A DNA stretch of 64,000 bases from Promethearchaeota archaeon (GCA_030606485.1 JAUWGH010000007.1:1-64000); one strand, 5' to 3'. Positions 9,565 through 18,008 are shown, counted from the stretch's first letter. Made by a program: numbers and translations. The notes: generated by a model from the letters alone, not told the origin.

Positions 9565-9740
9565 ATTTTTCAAATTATAATTATAATCCTATGATATTAT
9601 ATAGAAAATAATTTTTTCATTAAAATATTAATATTATGATAATTTTTGATTTGTTTTTTTTATTTTAAGAAAAAACCTCATAAATAAATTTTAATTTCAT
9701 TATTAATATTTTTCTATAAATTAATTAAAAAAAATTTTTT

Positions 9741-9834
9741 GCTCTCGTAGTGTAGCTCGGCCAAACTTTAAAACTGAGGCTAAGCATGCTAGGCTTTCAC
9801 CCTGGTGACCCGGGTTCGAATCCCGGCGAGAGCA
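9741..9834 (+). tRNA. tRNA-Glu(TTC) with D-loop intron
   Basis: Acceptor GCTCTCG pairs with CGAGAGC. T-arm CCGGG-TTCGAAT-CCCGG is perfect. Anticodon arm CTAGG-CTTTCAC-CCTGG gives TTC. The D-stem is GTGT with GCAT. A 19-base intron (9765-9783) is inferred in the D-loop: GGCC pairs with GGCT in a 4-bp helix, flanked by 3-base bulges AAA and AAG. Cutting after the second base of each bulge restores the usual archaeal glutamate D-arm, GTGTAGCTCGGCCAA followed by GCAT. Confidence 0.9.
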
Positions 9835-10112
9835 TAAAAATATTATTCTTTAATCCTTATTATTTAAAAAAATCGAAAATTATTGCAGCTTTTGGTTACT
9901 TACAAATGTTAGTGATATAATTTTGATTTTATCAAAGAACAATGAAGATTCTTTATTTAAAGTTATAATTAAATTTAAAAATTATTTTCTATCATTGAAT
10001 TTTATAACCAAATCTCTCTCTCTTTTTGGGTGGATGCAAAATTCAGTGATGATTGGAATTTTAACTTAAACTTTAGATAAAAATTTAATAAATTCCTTAA
10101 ATTCATTACAGT

Positions 10113-10865
10113 ATGAGTAAAAACAACATTAAAGAACATTGGAATTTAATAGCATTAGAATATCAGAAGAAAAGAAAGTTATCATTTGATGATATTGAAT
10201 ACGCTCCAGGTTATGCAAGGGAGTCTGAACTTAATCTGCTTGGGGATGTTGAAGAAAAAAGAATTGTAGAATTAGGATGTGGAGCCGCTGAAAACTCTAT
10301 TACTTTAGCAAAGAAAGGAGGTATTTGTACAGGAGTTGATATATCTTTAGAACAATTGAAATATGCTAAAAATTTAATAATAGAAAATAAAGTTAAAATT
10401 GAGTTAATAGAAGGTGATATAGAGAATTTAATAATGATCGATGATGATATATTTGATATAGCAATATCTACTTTCGCATTAGATTGGATGCAAGATTTGA
10501 ATGCGGCATTTAAGGAAGCTTATAGAATTTTAAAACCGAATGGTATTTTCGTGTTTAGTATGCAACACCCGATTTACAACCTTCTTGGTGCAGAGGATCT
10601 TGATCTTAAGGAGCTTAAAATATCGGTAAGCTATTTTGAAAAAGAAGTGACATTTGTAGAGTCTACAGGAATAGATCTTAGAGTTCACGCATCAAAAATT
10701 AGTGATATCATCAATGGATTAATCAGGATTGGCTTCAATATAGAAAACATACTTGAGCCTAAACCATTGGAAAGAGATGTCATCCCTCACGAGGAATGGT
10801 ATCAAGAAATAATAGAAATGATTCCTTCAACCTTAATTTGTAAGGTATTAAAAGTTCCAAAATAG
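10113..10865 (+). CDS. Class I SAM-dependent methyltransferase
   Basis: A 250-residue cytosolic methyltransferase of the UbiE/Methyltransf_11 type. Motif I is VELGCGAAENSITLA near residue 50, with the acidic GVDIS at motif II, EGDIENL at motif III, then ISTFALDWMQD and the LKPNGIFVFSMQHP block (motifs V-VI). The HPIYN segment after motif VI is seen in many small-molecule methylases. The substrate is unknown. It stands alone between tRNA-Glu and the GIY-YIG gene. Confidence 0.85.
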   Translation: MSKNNIKEHWNLIALEYQKKRKLSFDDIEYAPGYARESELNLLGDVEEKRIVELGCGAAENSITLAKKGGICTGVDISLEQLKYAKNLIIENKVKIELIEGDIENLIMIDDDIFDIAISTFALDWMQDLNAAFKEAYRILKPNGIFVFSMQHPIYNLLGAEDLDLKELKISVSYFEKEVTFVESTGIDLRVHASKISDIINGLIRIGFNIENILEPKPLERDVIPHEEWYQEIIEMIPSTLICKVLKVPK

Positions 10866-11013
10866 AGTAAAAAATAATTTCTTAATTGATATATCCATCA
10901 CTGAATTTTGTTACCACCCCTCTTTTTTCATTTAAATAGTTTCAATTTATAATTTTTTTAATTCAAGTTATTCAATAAAATAAAATTTGTAAAAATTGAC
11001 ATATTGATGTAAA

Positions 11014-13482
11014 ATGAGTGAAATTAGCGGAAATATATTTAGAGATACTAAAAGTGATAAAAAATGTGAAAAGAAATCAGATACTTCGAAAGAAGTTAGT
11101 GATAACTATGTTTCATATGAGGAATTTATGAAAACCGTTAAAAAAACGAGAATTTTGCCGTATTCTTATAAAAAGTTTCCACATTTTGATGAAAGATCTC
11201 CAGAACAACTAATAGAAGATATAGAAGCAGGTAAAAAGAAAGTTAAGATTGAAACTGAGCAGACTTTTGATATACACTCTGGTGTTCTTAATGTAGATAA
11301 GGCTGAAGAAAGTAACAAACACGTTTCTTATGAGGATTTTTTAAGAAGGGTTAAAAAAACCACAATAACACCTCTCTCTACAGAGAGTTTGCCAAATTTT
11401 GAAATGAAACTACAAGAACAAATCATTATAGATGGTATTGGTGTTAAAAAGAAAGTTAAAGGCGATAATAAAAATCTATTAGTATTTAAATCTAAAAATG
11501 ATTCAGAAAAAATTGATAAGACCTCAGAAAAAGTAGAAAATAAAACAAAAAAAGAGCCTATTAAAAATAGTGATGTAAAAGTAAAAGAGGAAAAATCAAA
11601 AGTTGAAGAGGAGAAGAGAAAAGAGACTTCAAAATCTTCAGAAGAAATTTTGGAAGAAAAGAAAAAATCCAAAGATATTAACCGAGAACGAAAAGAACAA
11701 AAAAAAGTTAAGGAAAAGGAAAGTAAGAAAAGTGAAGAAATAAAGGAAAAAAAATCAAAAAATATAGATACAAAAAATAAGCGAGATATTTCAAGCGAAA
11801 AAAAGAAAATTAGTGAACCCAAGAAAGAGAAGGAGAAAGAGATTGAGAAAAAGAAAGTGACGAAGGAACATTTAGAAAAGCACAAAGAAATTAAAGATAT
11901 TACAAATAAAATTAATGATTTAGAAAAACGACGAAACAACAATAACAATTTAATTGATCATAGTAAAAAGAAATCACAAGAGGGAATTTTTAACGGAATT
12001 ATAACGCGTGAAGGATACGAAAAAAAATTCAGAGAATTAACAAAAGAAAACGCACAAATTGAGAAACAATTAAGAGAATTTAACGATAATTCTTCACACT
12101 CTGAAAGATTAAACAATGAAAAATTAAGAGTGAAAAAAGGAGAGGTATTAGAAAAGAAAATTACTGAGCTGAAACAAAAACAAAAAAACGAAGAATTGAA
12201 AGAACAAGAGCAAATTTCAAAGGAAAAGGCTAAAGAATTAAAAAACCTACTTTCTAACCAAGAGAAACAAGAGCAAAAAAAGCAAGAATTGAATGGAAGC
12301 GAAAACATATCAAATAAAGATAACTCGGATTTTAAAAAGGTAAAAAATAATGAAAAAATAGAGAATAAGATGACTTCGGAAACGATTGAAAAAAGGAGAG
12401 ATGTAAATATAAAGCAAGAGGAAAACAAGAAAGAAACCCTTACAGATAAGGTTTCAAATGAATTTTTAGAACCAAAGAAAGAATTTGAACAGTCTTATGG
12501 ATATATTTATAAAGCAACAAACACAGTAAATGGAAAAGTATATATTGGACAAACTACAAGAAAAAAATTGGAAAAAAGATGGAAAGAACACATAAAAGAG
12601 GCTAAAGATAAGAGTTATAGTTCTACACATTTGCAAAATAGTATTAGAAAATATGGGGAAAAGGCATTTTCTATTAAAAAAATTGATACTGCAAATAATC
12701 AAAAAGAATTAGATGGGAAAGAAAAGGATTGGATTAAGAAATATAATTCAATGAATCCCAAAAAAGGTTATAATATGAGAGATGGTGGAGAAGGCGGAAA
12801 ATTACGACCAGAAGTAAAAGAAAAAATAAAAAAATCTATGGAAGAGAAGTGGAAAGACCCAGAACATCAACGAAAAGTAAGTAAAGCAGTGAGTAAAGCA
12901 ATGAAAAAGAAGTGGAAACACCCAGAACATCGAGAAAAAGTAATCAACGGAGTGAGTAAAGGAATGAAAAAGAAGTGGAAAGATAAAAAATATCAAAAAG
13001 ATCAGAGAAAAGTAAGAGAATCTCCCGAATTTAAAGAAAAACATAGTATGTCAATGGTAAATAAGTGGAAAGATCCAGAACATCGAGAAAATGTGAGTAA
13101 AGGGGTGGAAAAGAGGTGGAAAGATAAAGAATATCAAAAAAAGCAGAAAAAAGTAAGAGAATCTCCCGAATTTAAAGAAAAGATGCGTAAAGCATCGAAA
13201 AAAAGGTGGAAAGATAAAGAAATATCTAATATGAAAGATTTTCTAACTGATATAAAAAATTTGATCCTAAAGAAGGATTTAGAAAAAAAATATAACATCA
13301 CTGGTCCAACAATAAATAGTAAAATAAAAGATATATTAGGTCCAAATGGCCCAAAAAATTATAGAGAAGCAAAACAATTTCTTAAAGATAGAGATATTGA
13401 TAACATTTTAAAGATTTTAAAAACAAAAAAAAATAAAAAGCAAAATAAAAAAAAGCGCCCCAGACATGGATCGAACATGTGA
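11014..13482 (+). CDS. Giant coiled-coil GIY-YIG homing-type endonuclease with NUMOD3 repeats
   Basis: An 822-residue ORF. A 48-residue unit occurs twice at the N-terminus (about 31-78 and 101-148, core VSYEEFMKTVKKT and VSYEDFLRRVKKT). Residues about 160-490 are lysine/glutamate-rich coiled coil. A GIY-YIG nuclease domain starts near residue 494 (YGYIYKATN, KVYIGQTTR, with downstream Arg, His and Glu). Six tryptophan-centred NUMOD3-like units follow (KWKDPEH, RWKDKEY, SPEFKEKMRKASKKRW), then a helical DNA-binding-like tail. GIY-YIG/NUMOD3 proteins are usually intron- or phage-borne homing endonucleases. The last nine codons lie antisense in the 3' end of tRNA-Asn, so the ORF ends inside that tRNA. 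The long N-terminal extension is unusual for the family. Confidence 0.85.
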   Translation: MSEISGNIFRDTKSDKKCEKKSDTSKEVSDNYVSYEEFMKTVKKTRILPYSYKKFPHFDERSPEQLIEDIEAGKKKVKIETEQTFDIHSGVLNVDKAEESNKHVSYEDFLRRVKKTTITPLSTESLPNFEMKLQEQIIIDGIGVKKKVKGDNKNLLVFKSKNDSEKIDKTSEKVENKTKKEPIKNSDVKVKEEKSKVEEEKRKETSKSSEEILEEKKKSKDINRERKEQKKVKEKESKKSEEIKEKKSKNIDTKNKRDISSEKKKISEPKKEKEKEIEKKKVTKEHLEKHKEIKDITNKINDLEKRRNNNNNLIDHSKKKSQEGIFNGIITREGYEKKFRELTKENAQIEKQLREFNDNSSHSERLNNEKLRVKKGEVLEKKITELKQKQKNEELKEQEQISKEKAKELKNLLSNQEKQEQKKQELNGSENISNKDNSDFKKVKNNEKIENKMTSETIEKRRDVNIKQEENKKETLTDKVSNEFLEPKKEFEQSYGYIYKATNTVNGKVYIGQTTRKKLEKRWKEHIKEAKDKSYSSTHLQNSIRKYGEKAFSIKKIDTANNQKELDGKEKDWIKKYNSMNPKKGYNMRDGGEGGKLRPEVKEKIKKSMEEKWKDPEHQRKVSKAVSKAMKKKWKHPEHREKVINGVSKGMKKKWKDKKYQKDQRKVRESPEFKEKHSMSMVNKWKDPEHRENVSKGVEKRWKDKEYQKKQKKVRESPEFKEKMRKASKKRWKDKEISNMKDFLTDIKNLILKKDLEKKYNITGPTINSKIKDILGPNGPKNYREAKQFLKDRDIDNILKILKTKKNKKQNKKKRPRHGSNM

Positions 13483-13578
13483 CCGCTCGGTGTCTTTACA
13501 ATCTATTTGATTGTTTAACAGCCGAGTGCTTTTAGCACACCATTTTTAACGGTGCCTACCAAACTGAGCTACTGAGGC
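13456..13578 (-). tRNA. tRNA-Asn(GTT) with D-arm intron and anticodon-loop intron
   Basis: Acceptor GCCTCAG pairs with CTGGGGC, and T-arm ACATG-TTCGATC-CATGT is perfect. Anticodon stem CTCGG/CCGAG encloses GTT. A 24-base intron (plus-strand 13492-13515) sits at position 37/38, with a stem ACAATC/GATTGT and bulges TAA and ACA. A second insert of 25 bases (plus-strand 13531-13555) lies in the 3' strand of the D-arm; removing it restores GCTC-AGTTTGGTA-GAGC exactly. The 3' end overlaps the final codons of the convergent GIY-YIG ORF. Confidence 0.88.
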
Positions 13579-13695
13579 CTGTATGAAATTATTATTTTTA
13601 ATGATATCTTAAATACATCTTCAATTTTAAAATTTTATTTTTATACTTTAAAGCTTAATTTCCACGTCTAAATAGATGAATAGATAAGTCTTGAA

Positions 13696-14223
13696 TTATT
13701 TTTCAAGAGACGCATAGTAAATCAACCATTTTGCCATTGCTTGAAATGATTCATTAATATTTAATTCCATCTTTGAGGAAGTAAAAACAGATTGATTACA
13801 TTTGGCTTGTTCAGCGTATTTTTGAGCAGTTTCAATATCAATTTCATGATTAGGTAGATCCCATTTCATTCCTAATAAAATAATTGGAATAAAACCAGCG
13901 GTTTTTCTAATGATTGTTAACCATTCCGGTAGCTGCCTAAAAGTATCATAATCAGTGACATCAAAACAAATAAAAGCACCACTTGCTCCCTTACAATAAT
14001 CAGATAATAAACTTCTAAACCTTTCCTCTCCTGCAAAATCCCATAGCTGCATTTTGCATTGTTCACCTGTATCTAATTTCTCTTCTTTAGTATAAAATGC
14101 AGCCCCGATTGTCATCTTATGATCTTCTATAAATTTCCCAGTACAATATCTTGTAACCAGTGCTGTTTTTCCCACACCACCAGAACCAGCTACTATCACT
14201 TTAAATATCCATGAAATTGACAT
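13696..14223 (-). CDS. Ras/Rab-type small GTPase (Asgard family)
   Basis: A 175-residue single-domain GTPase of eukaryotic signature. G1 is GSGGVGKT near residue 12. G2 is the threonine in KMTIGAAF. G3 is WDFAGEERF, with Glu where Ras/Rab proteins have catalytic Gln61. G4 is GMKWDL, where the usual Asn of NKxD is Met. G5 is TSSK. The core is closer to Rab/Rag-like Asgard GTPases than to bacterial MglA. No C-terminal cysteine exists for prenylation, so membrane attachment would need another factor. The altered G3 and G4 suggest slow hydrolysis or relaxed guanine recognition (inference). Roadblock proteins in the window are possible partners. Confidence 0.92.
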   Translation of the reverse strand: MSISWIFKVIVAGSGGVGKTALVTRYCTGKFIEDHKMTIGAAFYTKEEKLDTGEQCKMQLWDFAGEERFRSLLSDYCKGASGAFICFDVTDYDTFRQLPEWLTIIRKTAGFIPIILLGMKWDLPNHEIDIETAQKYAEQAKCNQSVFTSSKMELNINESFQAMAKWLIYYASLEK

Positions 14224-14402
14224 TTGATATCACTTTTATCAATTTTTTATATAAATTTAAAAAAATTCTACTTATTTTATTTTATTTATTTTTACTTGAC
14301 ATCATATAAATAGATCCTTAATTTGGAGTGAAAGATTTTTATAAGATTTAATTCTAATAATAATTATATTTTAAAAGTACTTTTTTAAAAAAAAGTAAGG
14401 TA

Positions 14403-14765
14403 GTGTATAGAACAATACCTAATGACCAAAATATCTGCCCAAAATGCTCTTTTCCTAAGGATTTATGTATTTGTGAATCGTTAGGTCAAGAGGAACAGCG
14501 TGTTGATATTTATACTGAAAGAAGGAAATGGGGTCGATGGGTTACTGTTGTTTCTTTTCTAGGAAATATTGATATAAATTTAAATGATTTCTCAAAAAAA
14601 GCAAAAAAGTTTTGTGCTTCCGGTGGAACAGTTAAAAACAAAACAATAGAACTCCAAGGTGATCATCGACTTAAAATAAAAAAATTTTTAATAGATAATG
14701 GTTTTCCAGAAGAAAATATAGAAATTCGGAATGTTGTCAAACAAAAATATAAAAAAAGAAGATGA
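14403..14765 (+). CDS. Translation initiation factor aIF1 (SUI1)
   Basis: aIF1 binds the small ribosomal subunit and monitors start-codon selection. The 120-residue protein starts at GTG. An N-terminal zinc-binding CPKCSFPKDLCIC is followed by the SUI1 fold (RKWGRWVTVVSFLG, KKAKKFCASGGTVKN, IELQGDHRLKIKKFL). The basic loop RRKWGRW corresponds to the ribosome-contacting loop. The gene overlaps the next, unrelated-looking gene by 35 bases, so they are probably co-transcribed. The start-scanning role is of interest given the non-AUG starts seen in this window. Confidence 0.93.
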   Translation: MYRTIPNDQNICPKCSFPKDLCICESLGQEEQRVDIYTERRKWGRWVTVVSFLGNIDINLNDFSKKAKKFCASGGTVKNKTIELQGDHRLKIKKFLIDNGFPEENIEIRNVVKQKYKKRR

Positions 14766-15201
14766 TAGAAAGTTTTATAAAGTTCTATTTAAAGGATTTT
14801 TAGATTCGGAGGAAAATATTTTAAATTTAACTTTTGAAGTGTTATCTTTAAAAGAACCAGTAAAGATTGAGCCAGCCTTTATCAATAAAATAAAAGAATT
14901 AACAATAAAGAGAGAAAACATTTTCTTTTTTCAAAATATTAAGGAAGTTCACCAATTGGGAAAAGACTTTCAATTTAATAATTGCCCTTATTATTATATT
15001 TTTCTCTATACATTGAAATCAAATAGTATGAGAAAGGGAATTTTAATAGGTAATGTAAAATCAATTGGAGATGTTATTATTGGAATTTGGCCAATTGAAT
15101 TCAATTTAAAAAAGAGTTTTGATTTAAAACAATTACTCTCTGAAATAAATCATATTATTAATAATCCAGATGATTTCATAAATATAACTTTGATTAATTA
15201 A
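14731..15201 (+). CDS. Hypothetical protein downstream of aIF1
   Basis: An unrecognised 156-residue acidic/basic protein without membrane segments. Alternating strands (FYKVLFKGFL, YYYIFLYTLKS, GILIGNVKSIGDVIIGIW) followed by a C-terminal helix suggest a small alpha/beta fold. The only ATG in frame at the beginning (14731) overlaps the end of the aIF1 gene, which implies translational coupling; an AUA at 14749 is the next plausible codon. No function can be given. Confidence 0.6.
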   Translation: MLSNKNIKKEDDRKFYKVLFKGFLDSEENILNLTFEVLSLKEPVKIEPAFINKIKELTIKRENIFFFQNIKEVHQLGKDFQFNNCPYYYIFLYTLKSNSMRKGILIGNVKSIGDVIIGIWPIEFNLKKSFDLKQLLSEINHIINNPDDFINITLIN

Positions 15202-15299
15202 ACATTAAGGAGTTAAGATTTAACGTAAAAAAGAATTAAGAAAATTACGGTAAGAAACATTTAGCACCTAGTAATGGCAAAAGAACATACTCTGGAAGA

Positions 15300-15914
15300 T
15301 TAAAAAATCAATAGAGAAATTCCAGGAGAAACTCCTAGAATAAAGAAAATTATTACACTTGTAATAATTATTTTTATTCCTTTATGTTTTCCATAAAAAC
15401 CTTGTCCTATAATTAACGTAGCCCCATAAATGAATAAAAAAAATCCTATCATTGAAATAATTCCAATCAATAATAATATTATTTGCTCTATTTGAGTCAA
15501 ATTAGACCATTCAGGAGTTAAAGGCATGACCATAGTATGCAGTTCCACTATGTCATTCATAGATATGATATTAAAAATTAACATCGGTGGCTCCAATCTA
15601 GATAAAAAATAGACAATTAGTAATAAAATATTAAAATAAAATCCTAAAGCAATTATTACACAAATTATTGCGCTTATTAATTTTATTGGGCGTTTTAAAT
15701 TCTTATAATTATCTTTTGCTTGAAAATAATCATTGTTTTCATTCCAATGTTTGTCTTTATTTAAAAACATCAAAATTCCAAAAATTAAAAAAATCGTCCC
15801 AACAATATATTTTACGTATGGTAAAAATGCAAGTATATTAGTAATTATCTCATCAAAATATTCATTAGGATTACCCATAAAACTTTTGAAAAAATCAAAT
15901 CCTTCAAAAATCAT
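15300..15914 (-). CDS. Hypothetical multi-pass membrane protein
   Basis: A 204-residue protein with about five hydrophobic helices (around residues 30-48, 76-100, 135-165 and 172-204 plus an amphipathic segment). It has an extracellular-looking loop with proline and no recognisable catalytic motif. It resembles small uncharacterised archaeal integral membrane proteins. It converges on the aIF1/hypothetical pair and has no operon partner. Confidence 0.65.
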   Translation of the reverse strand: MIFEGFDFFKSFMGNPNEYFDEIITNILAFLPYVKYIVGTIFLIFGILMFLNKDKHWNENNDYFQAKDNYKNLKRPIKLISAIICVIIALGFYFNILLLIVYFLSRLEPPMLIFNIISMNDIVELHTMVMPLTPEWSNLTQIEQIILLLIGIISMIGFFLFIYGATLIIGQGFYGKHKGIKIIITSVIIFFILGVSPGISLLIF

Positions 15915-16369
15915 TAATGTCTTTGTTTTATTTTGAAAAAGCTATTTAAAGCTCTTTTTTAAAAGTAATAATATTATCAGAAATTTTTTTTATAACATTT
16001 TTTCAATTATGGGATTATAATTTTCTATTAAAAATAGTAAAATATATCTTCTTTTTTTGCTTTCTTCTTTCTTTTTTTACTCTAGGTGAAGTAATATTCG
16101 CTGACTACAAACCCAACCCTTAACACAATATGGGAACTCTCAAATTTGCTCCTATGGCGTTTTACTAAAGCAAAAATGCTATATAGATAAAATAAAATGG
16201 GTCGTTTTTAATGGCTCCAAAACGTGGGTATTTGAGCTAAGACTTTTGATGAAAAAATTTGATGATATTTTAATAAATGAGAATAACCAAAAAAATTTAC
16301 CTTGGCGAAATTACTTGAAACTCGACTAGCATTAAATAATAGAGTGAAATTATGAACTTAATAAACGAG
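15915..16369. other. Non-coding gap with a less AT-rich core
   Basis: About 450 bases without a supportable gene. The segment 16081-16340 is visibly richer in G and C than the surrounding spacer, and short peptides occur in all frames but none exceeds about 26 codons. It could hold an unrecognised RNA or the remains of a gene; no box C/D or H/ACA signature is clear. Confidence 0.5.
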
Positions 16370-17047
16370 CTACTCAGAAAATGAATAATGTCCTAGCAAT
16401 GGTACGAAACGAACACTACATACCTTGTCGACCTTAAATTTATCTTCCTTTATTTTGGTATATAAGTACAAGTCTTGGGAGAAATTCTTTGATCCCGCAG
16501 GGATACACATAATTCCTCCGACTTTTAATTGATCTTTAAATGGTTGAGGTATAGGGAGTGATGAGGCGGCTGTTACAAGAATTCTATCATAGGGTGCTTC
16601 TTTTTCATATCCTAAGGTTCCATCAGAATGAATAACATCAATTTTCTTACCAAACCCTCCTTTTTCAATATTTTTTCTAGCATTATCAGCCAACTCTTTA
16701 ATTCTCTCAACTGTATAAACATGACCTGGGTTTTTTGAATGTTCAGGAGCAATAATATAAGCACATAATGCTGCATGATATCCAGAACCAGTTCCAATTT
16801 CAAGTAACTTGTTTCCTTCATTTAGATCCAAATATTCACACATCATAGCATTCATATGGGGGGCACTTATTGTTTGTCCATAACCAATTGTTAAAGGGGT
16901 ATCAATATAAGCCATTTTTTTTTTATCCTCTGGAAGAAATAACTCTCGAGGAACATTTAACATTGCGTTTATTACCGATTTTTTATTTAAATACCTTCCT
17001 TTTTTTAATCCTTCGATTAATTCATACCTTTTCTGAATAAAATCCAT
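16370..17047 (-). CDS. pcm: Protein-L-isoaspartate O-methyltransferase
   Basis: PCMT repairs isoaspartyl residues in aged proteins using S-adenosylmethionine. The 225-residue protein has all family marks: VPRELFLPED near residue 32, the substrate-loop TIGYGQTISAPHMNA near 52-66, SAM motif I LLEIGTGSGYHAALC near 82, VERI at motif II, and YDRILVTAAS near 153. A GGGGT Shine-Dalgarno lies 8 bases before the ATG. It follows the PfkB kinase gene by 19 bases on the same strand and is probably co-transcribed with it. Confidence 0.95.
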   Translation of the reverse strand: MDFIQKRYELIEGLKKGRYLNKKSVINAMLNVPRELFLPEDKKKMAYIDTPLTIGYGQTISAPHMNAMMCEYLDLNEGNKLLEIGTGSGYHAALCAYIIAPEHSKNPGHVYTVERIKELADNARKNIEKGGFGKKIDVIHSDGTLGYEKEAPYDRILVTAASSLPIPQPFKDQLKVGGIMCIPAGSKNFSQDLYLYTKIKEDKFKVDKVCSVRFVPLLGHYSFSE

Positions 17048-17066
17048 TTTTTTTTACCCCTTTTTT

Positions 17067-18008
17067 TTAAAATAAATTTTCATTCCTCTCTTCTAAAAAA
17101 ACCAAAATTTCATTATGTGTTGGCATACCTGTTCGAGCCCCAAGCTTACCAATTTTAATTCCCGCTGCTGCATTTGCATATTTACATGCTTTAACCAAAT
17201 CCCATCCCTTAATCCAATAGGCAACTGAAAATGCACCAATAAAAGTATCACCAGCACCAGTAGTATCTACTACTTTATCTATGTTATAGGATGAAATTAC
17301 TTTTTGAAAATTCTCTGTGGAAATTAATGCACCTTGACTCCCAAGAGTAATTATCACGAGAGGTATTCCTTTTTTTGTAAGAAAACTCGCAGCTTCCTTG
17401 GGGGAATTTGTTTTAGTTATTGACATTGCCCCTTCTTTATTAGGTAATAAAACATCTACATTTTGAATTATTTTTTTTAATTTATTCCATCCCCTCATAG
17501 CAATTTGTGATTCAAGATCAAGAGAAACCTTAACATTGTTTTTCTTTGCAATTTTGATTGTCTCCTCCGTCAAATCATGATGAATTGCTGTAGTATGTAA
17601 TAATTTTGAGGAAGCTATATAATCATTATCTAAATCCTTTATTGAGAGAGAATATTGCATATAAGGAGATTGAATTATTATTTTTTCTCCACTATTTGAC
17701 GCTACAATAATGAAATTAACTGGTGTTTTAAGATCTCCCCTTTTAAAAGTATATTTTGTATCTACACCTTCATTTTTAAGATCTTTAATTAAAAACTCAC
17801 CATTCTCATCTTGTCCTACAGCTCCAATAAATCCAGAAGATACTCCTAATCTTGTTGTAGCAACTAAAAAGTTTGCTGTTACTCCACCACCAAATATTTC
17901 TTGGTGAAAAGAATCAATTTTTTCATCTGGCTTAGGAAAATGAGGGATCTGAGCTACCCAATCTACTACAATTTCTCCTAATCCTAATATTTCTGGTGAA
18001 TTTGGCAT
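17067..18008 (-). CDS. PfkB-family sugar/nucleoside kinase
   Basis: A ribokinase-fold kinase of 313 residues. The first signature GGGVTANFLVATTRLG near residue 38 and the second DTTGAGDTFIGAF near residue 250, with the catalytic Asp in GAGD, are intact. The substrate may be a sugar, nucleoside or sugar phosphate and cannot be fixed from sequence. The start was moved to the ATG at 18008, three codons inside the listed TTG, because MPNSPEILGLGE fits the family start. It lies upstream of pcm in one operon. Confidence 0.88.
   Translation of the reverse strand: MPNSPEILGLGEIVVDWVAQIPHFPKPDEKIDSFHQEIFGGGVTANFLVATTRLGVSSGFIGAVGQDENGEFLIKDLKNEGVDTKYTFKRGDLKTPVNFIIVASNSGEKIIIQSPYMQYSLSIKDLDNDYIASSKLLHTTAIHHDLTEETIKIAKKNNVKVSLDLESQIAMRGWNKLKKIIQNVDVLLPNKEGAMSITKTNSPKEAASFLTKKGIPLVIITLGSQGALISTENFQKVISSYNIDKVVDTTGAGDTFIGAFSVAYWIKGWDLVKACKYANAAAGIKIGKLGARTGMPTHNEILVFLEERNENLF

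Noticed and set aside
9358-9594. 78-residue plus-strand ORF with a DLNPRTP-type segment
   Set aside because: It is the antisense read of tRNA-Leu; this kind of peptide is a known artefact of tRNA genes.
11328-13044. Several minus-strand Ser/Phe-rich ORFs (206, 156, 78 and 80 residues)
   Set aside because: They are shadows of the Lys/Glu-rich coiled-coil and repeat coding of the GIY-YIG gene.
15274-15303. Nine-codon frame MAKEHTLED
   Set aside because: Looks like a gene start but ends at once; no continuation in any frame.
16249-16329. 26-codon frame with a LPWR motif resembling MutY starts
   Set aside because: Too short, no supporting helix-hairpin-helix or iron-sulphur segment nearby; chance match.
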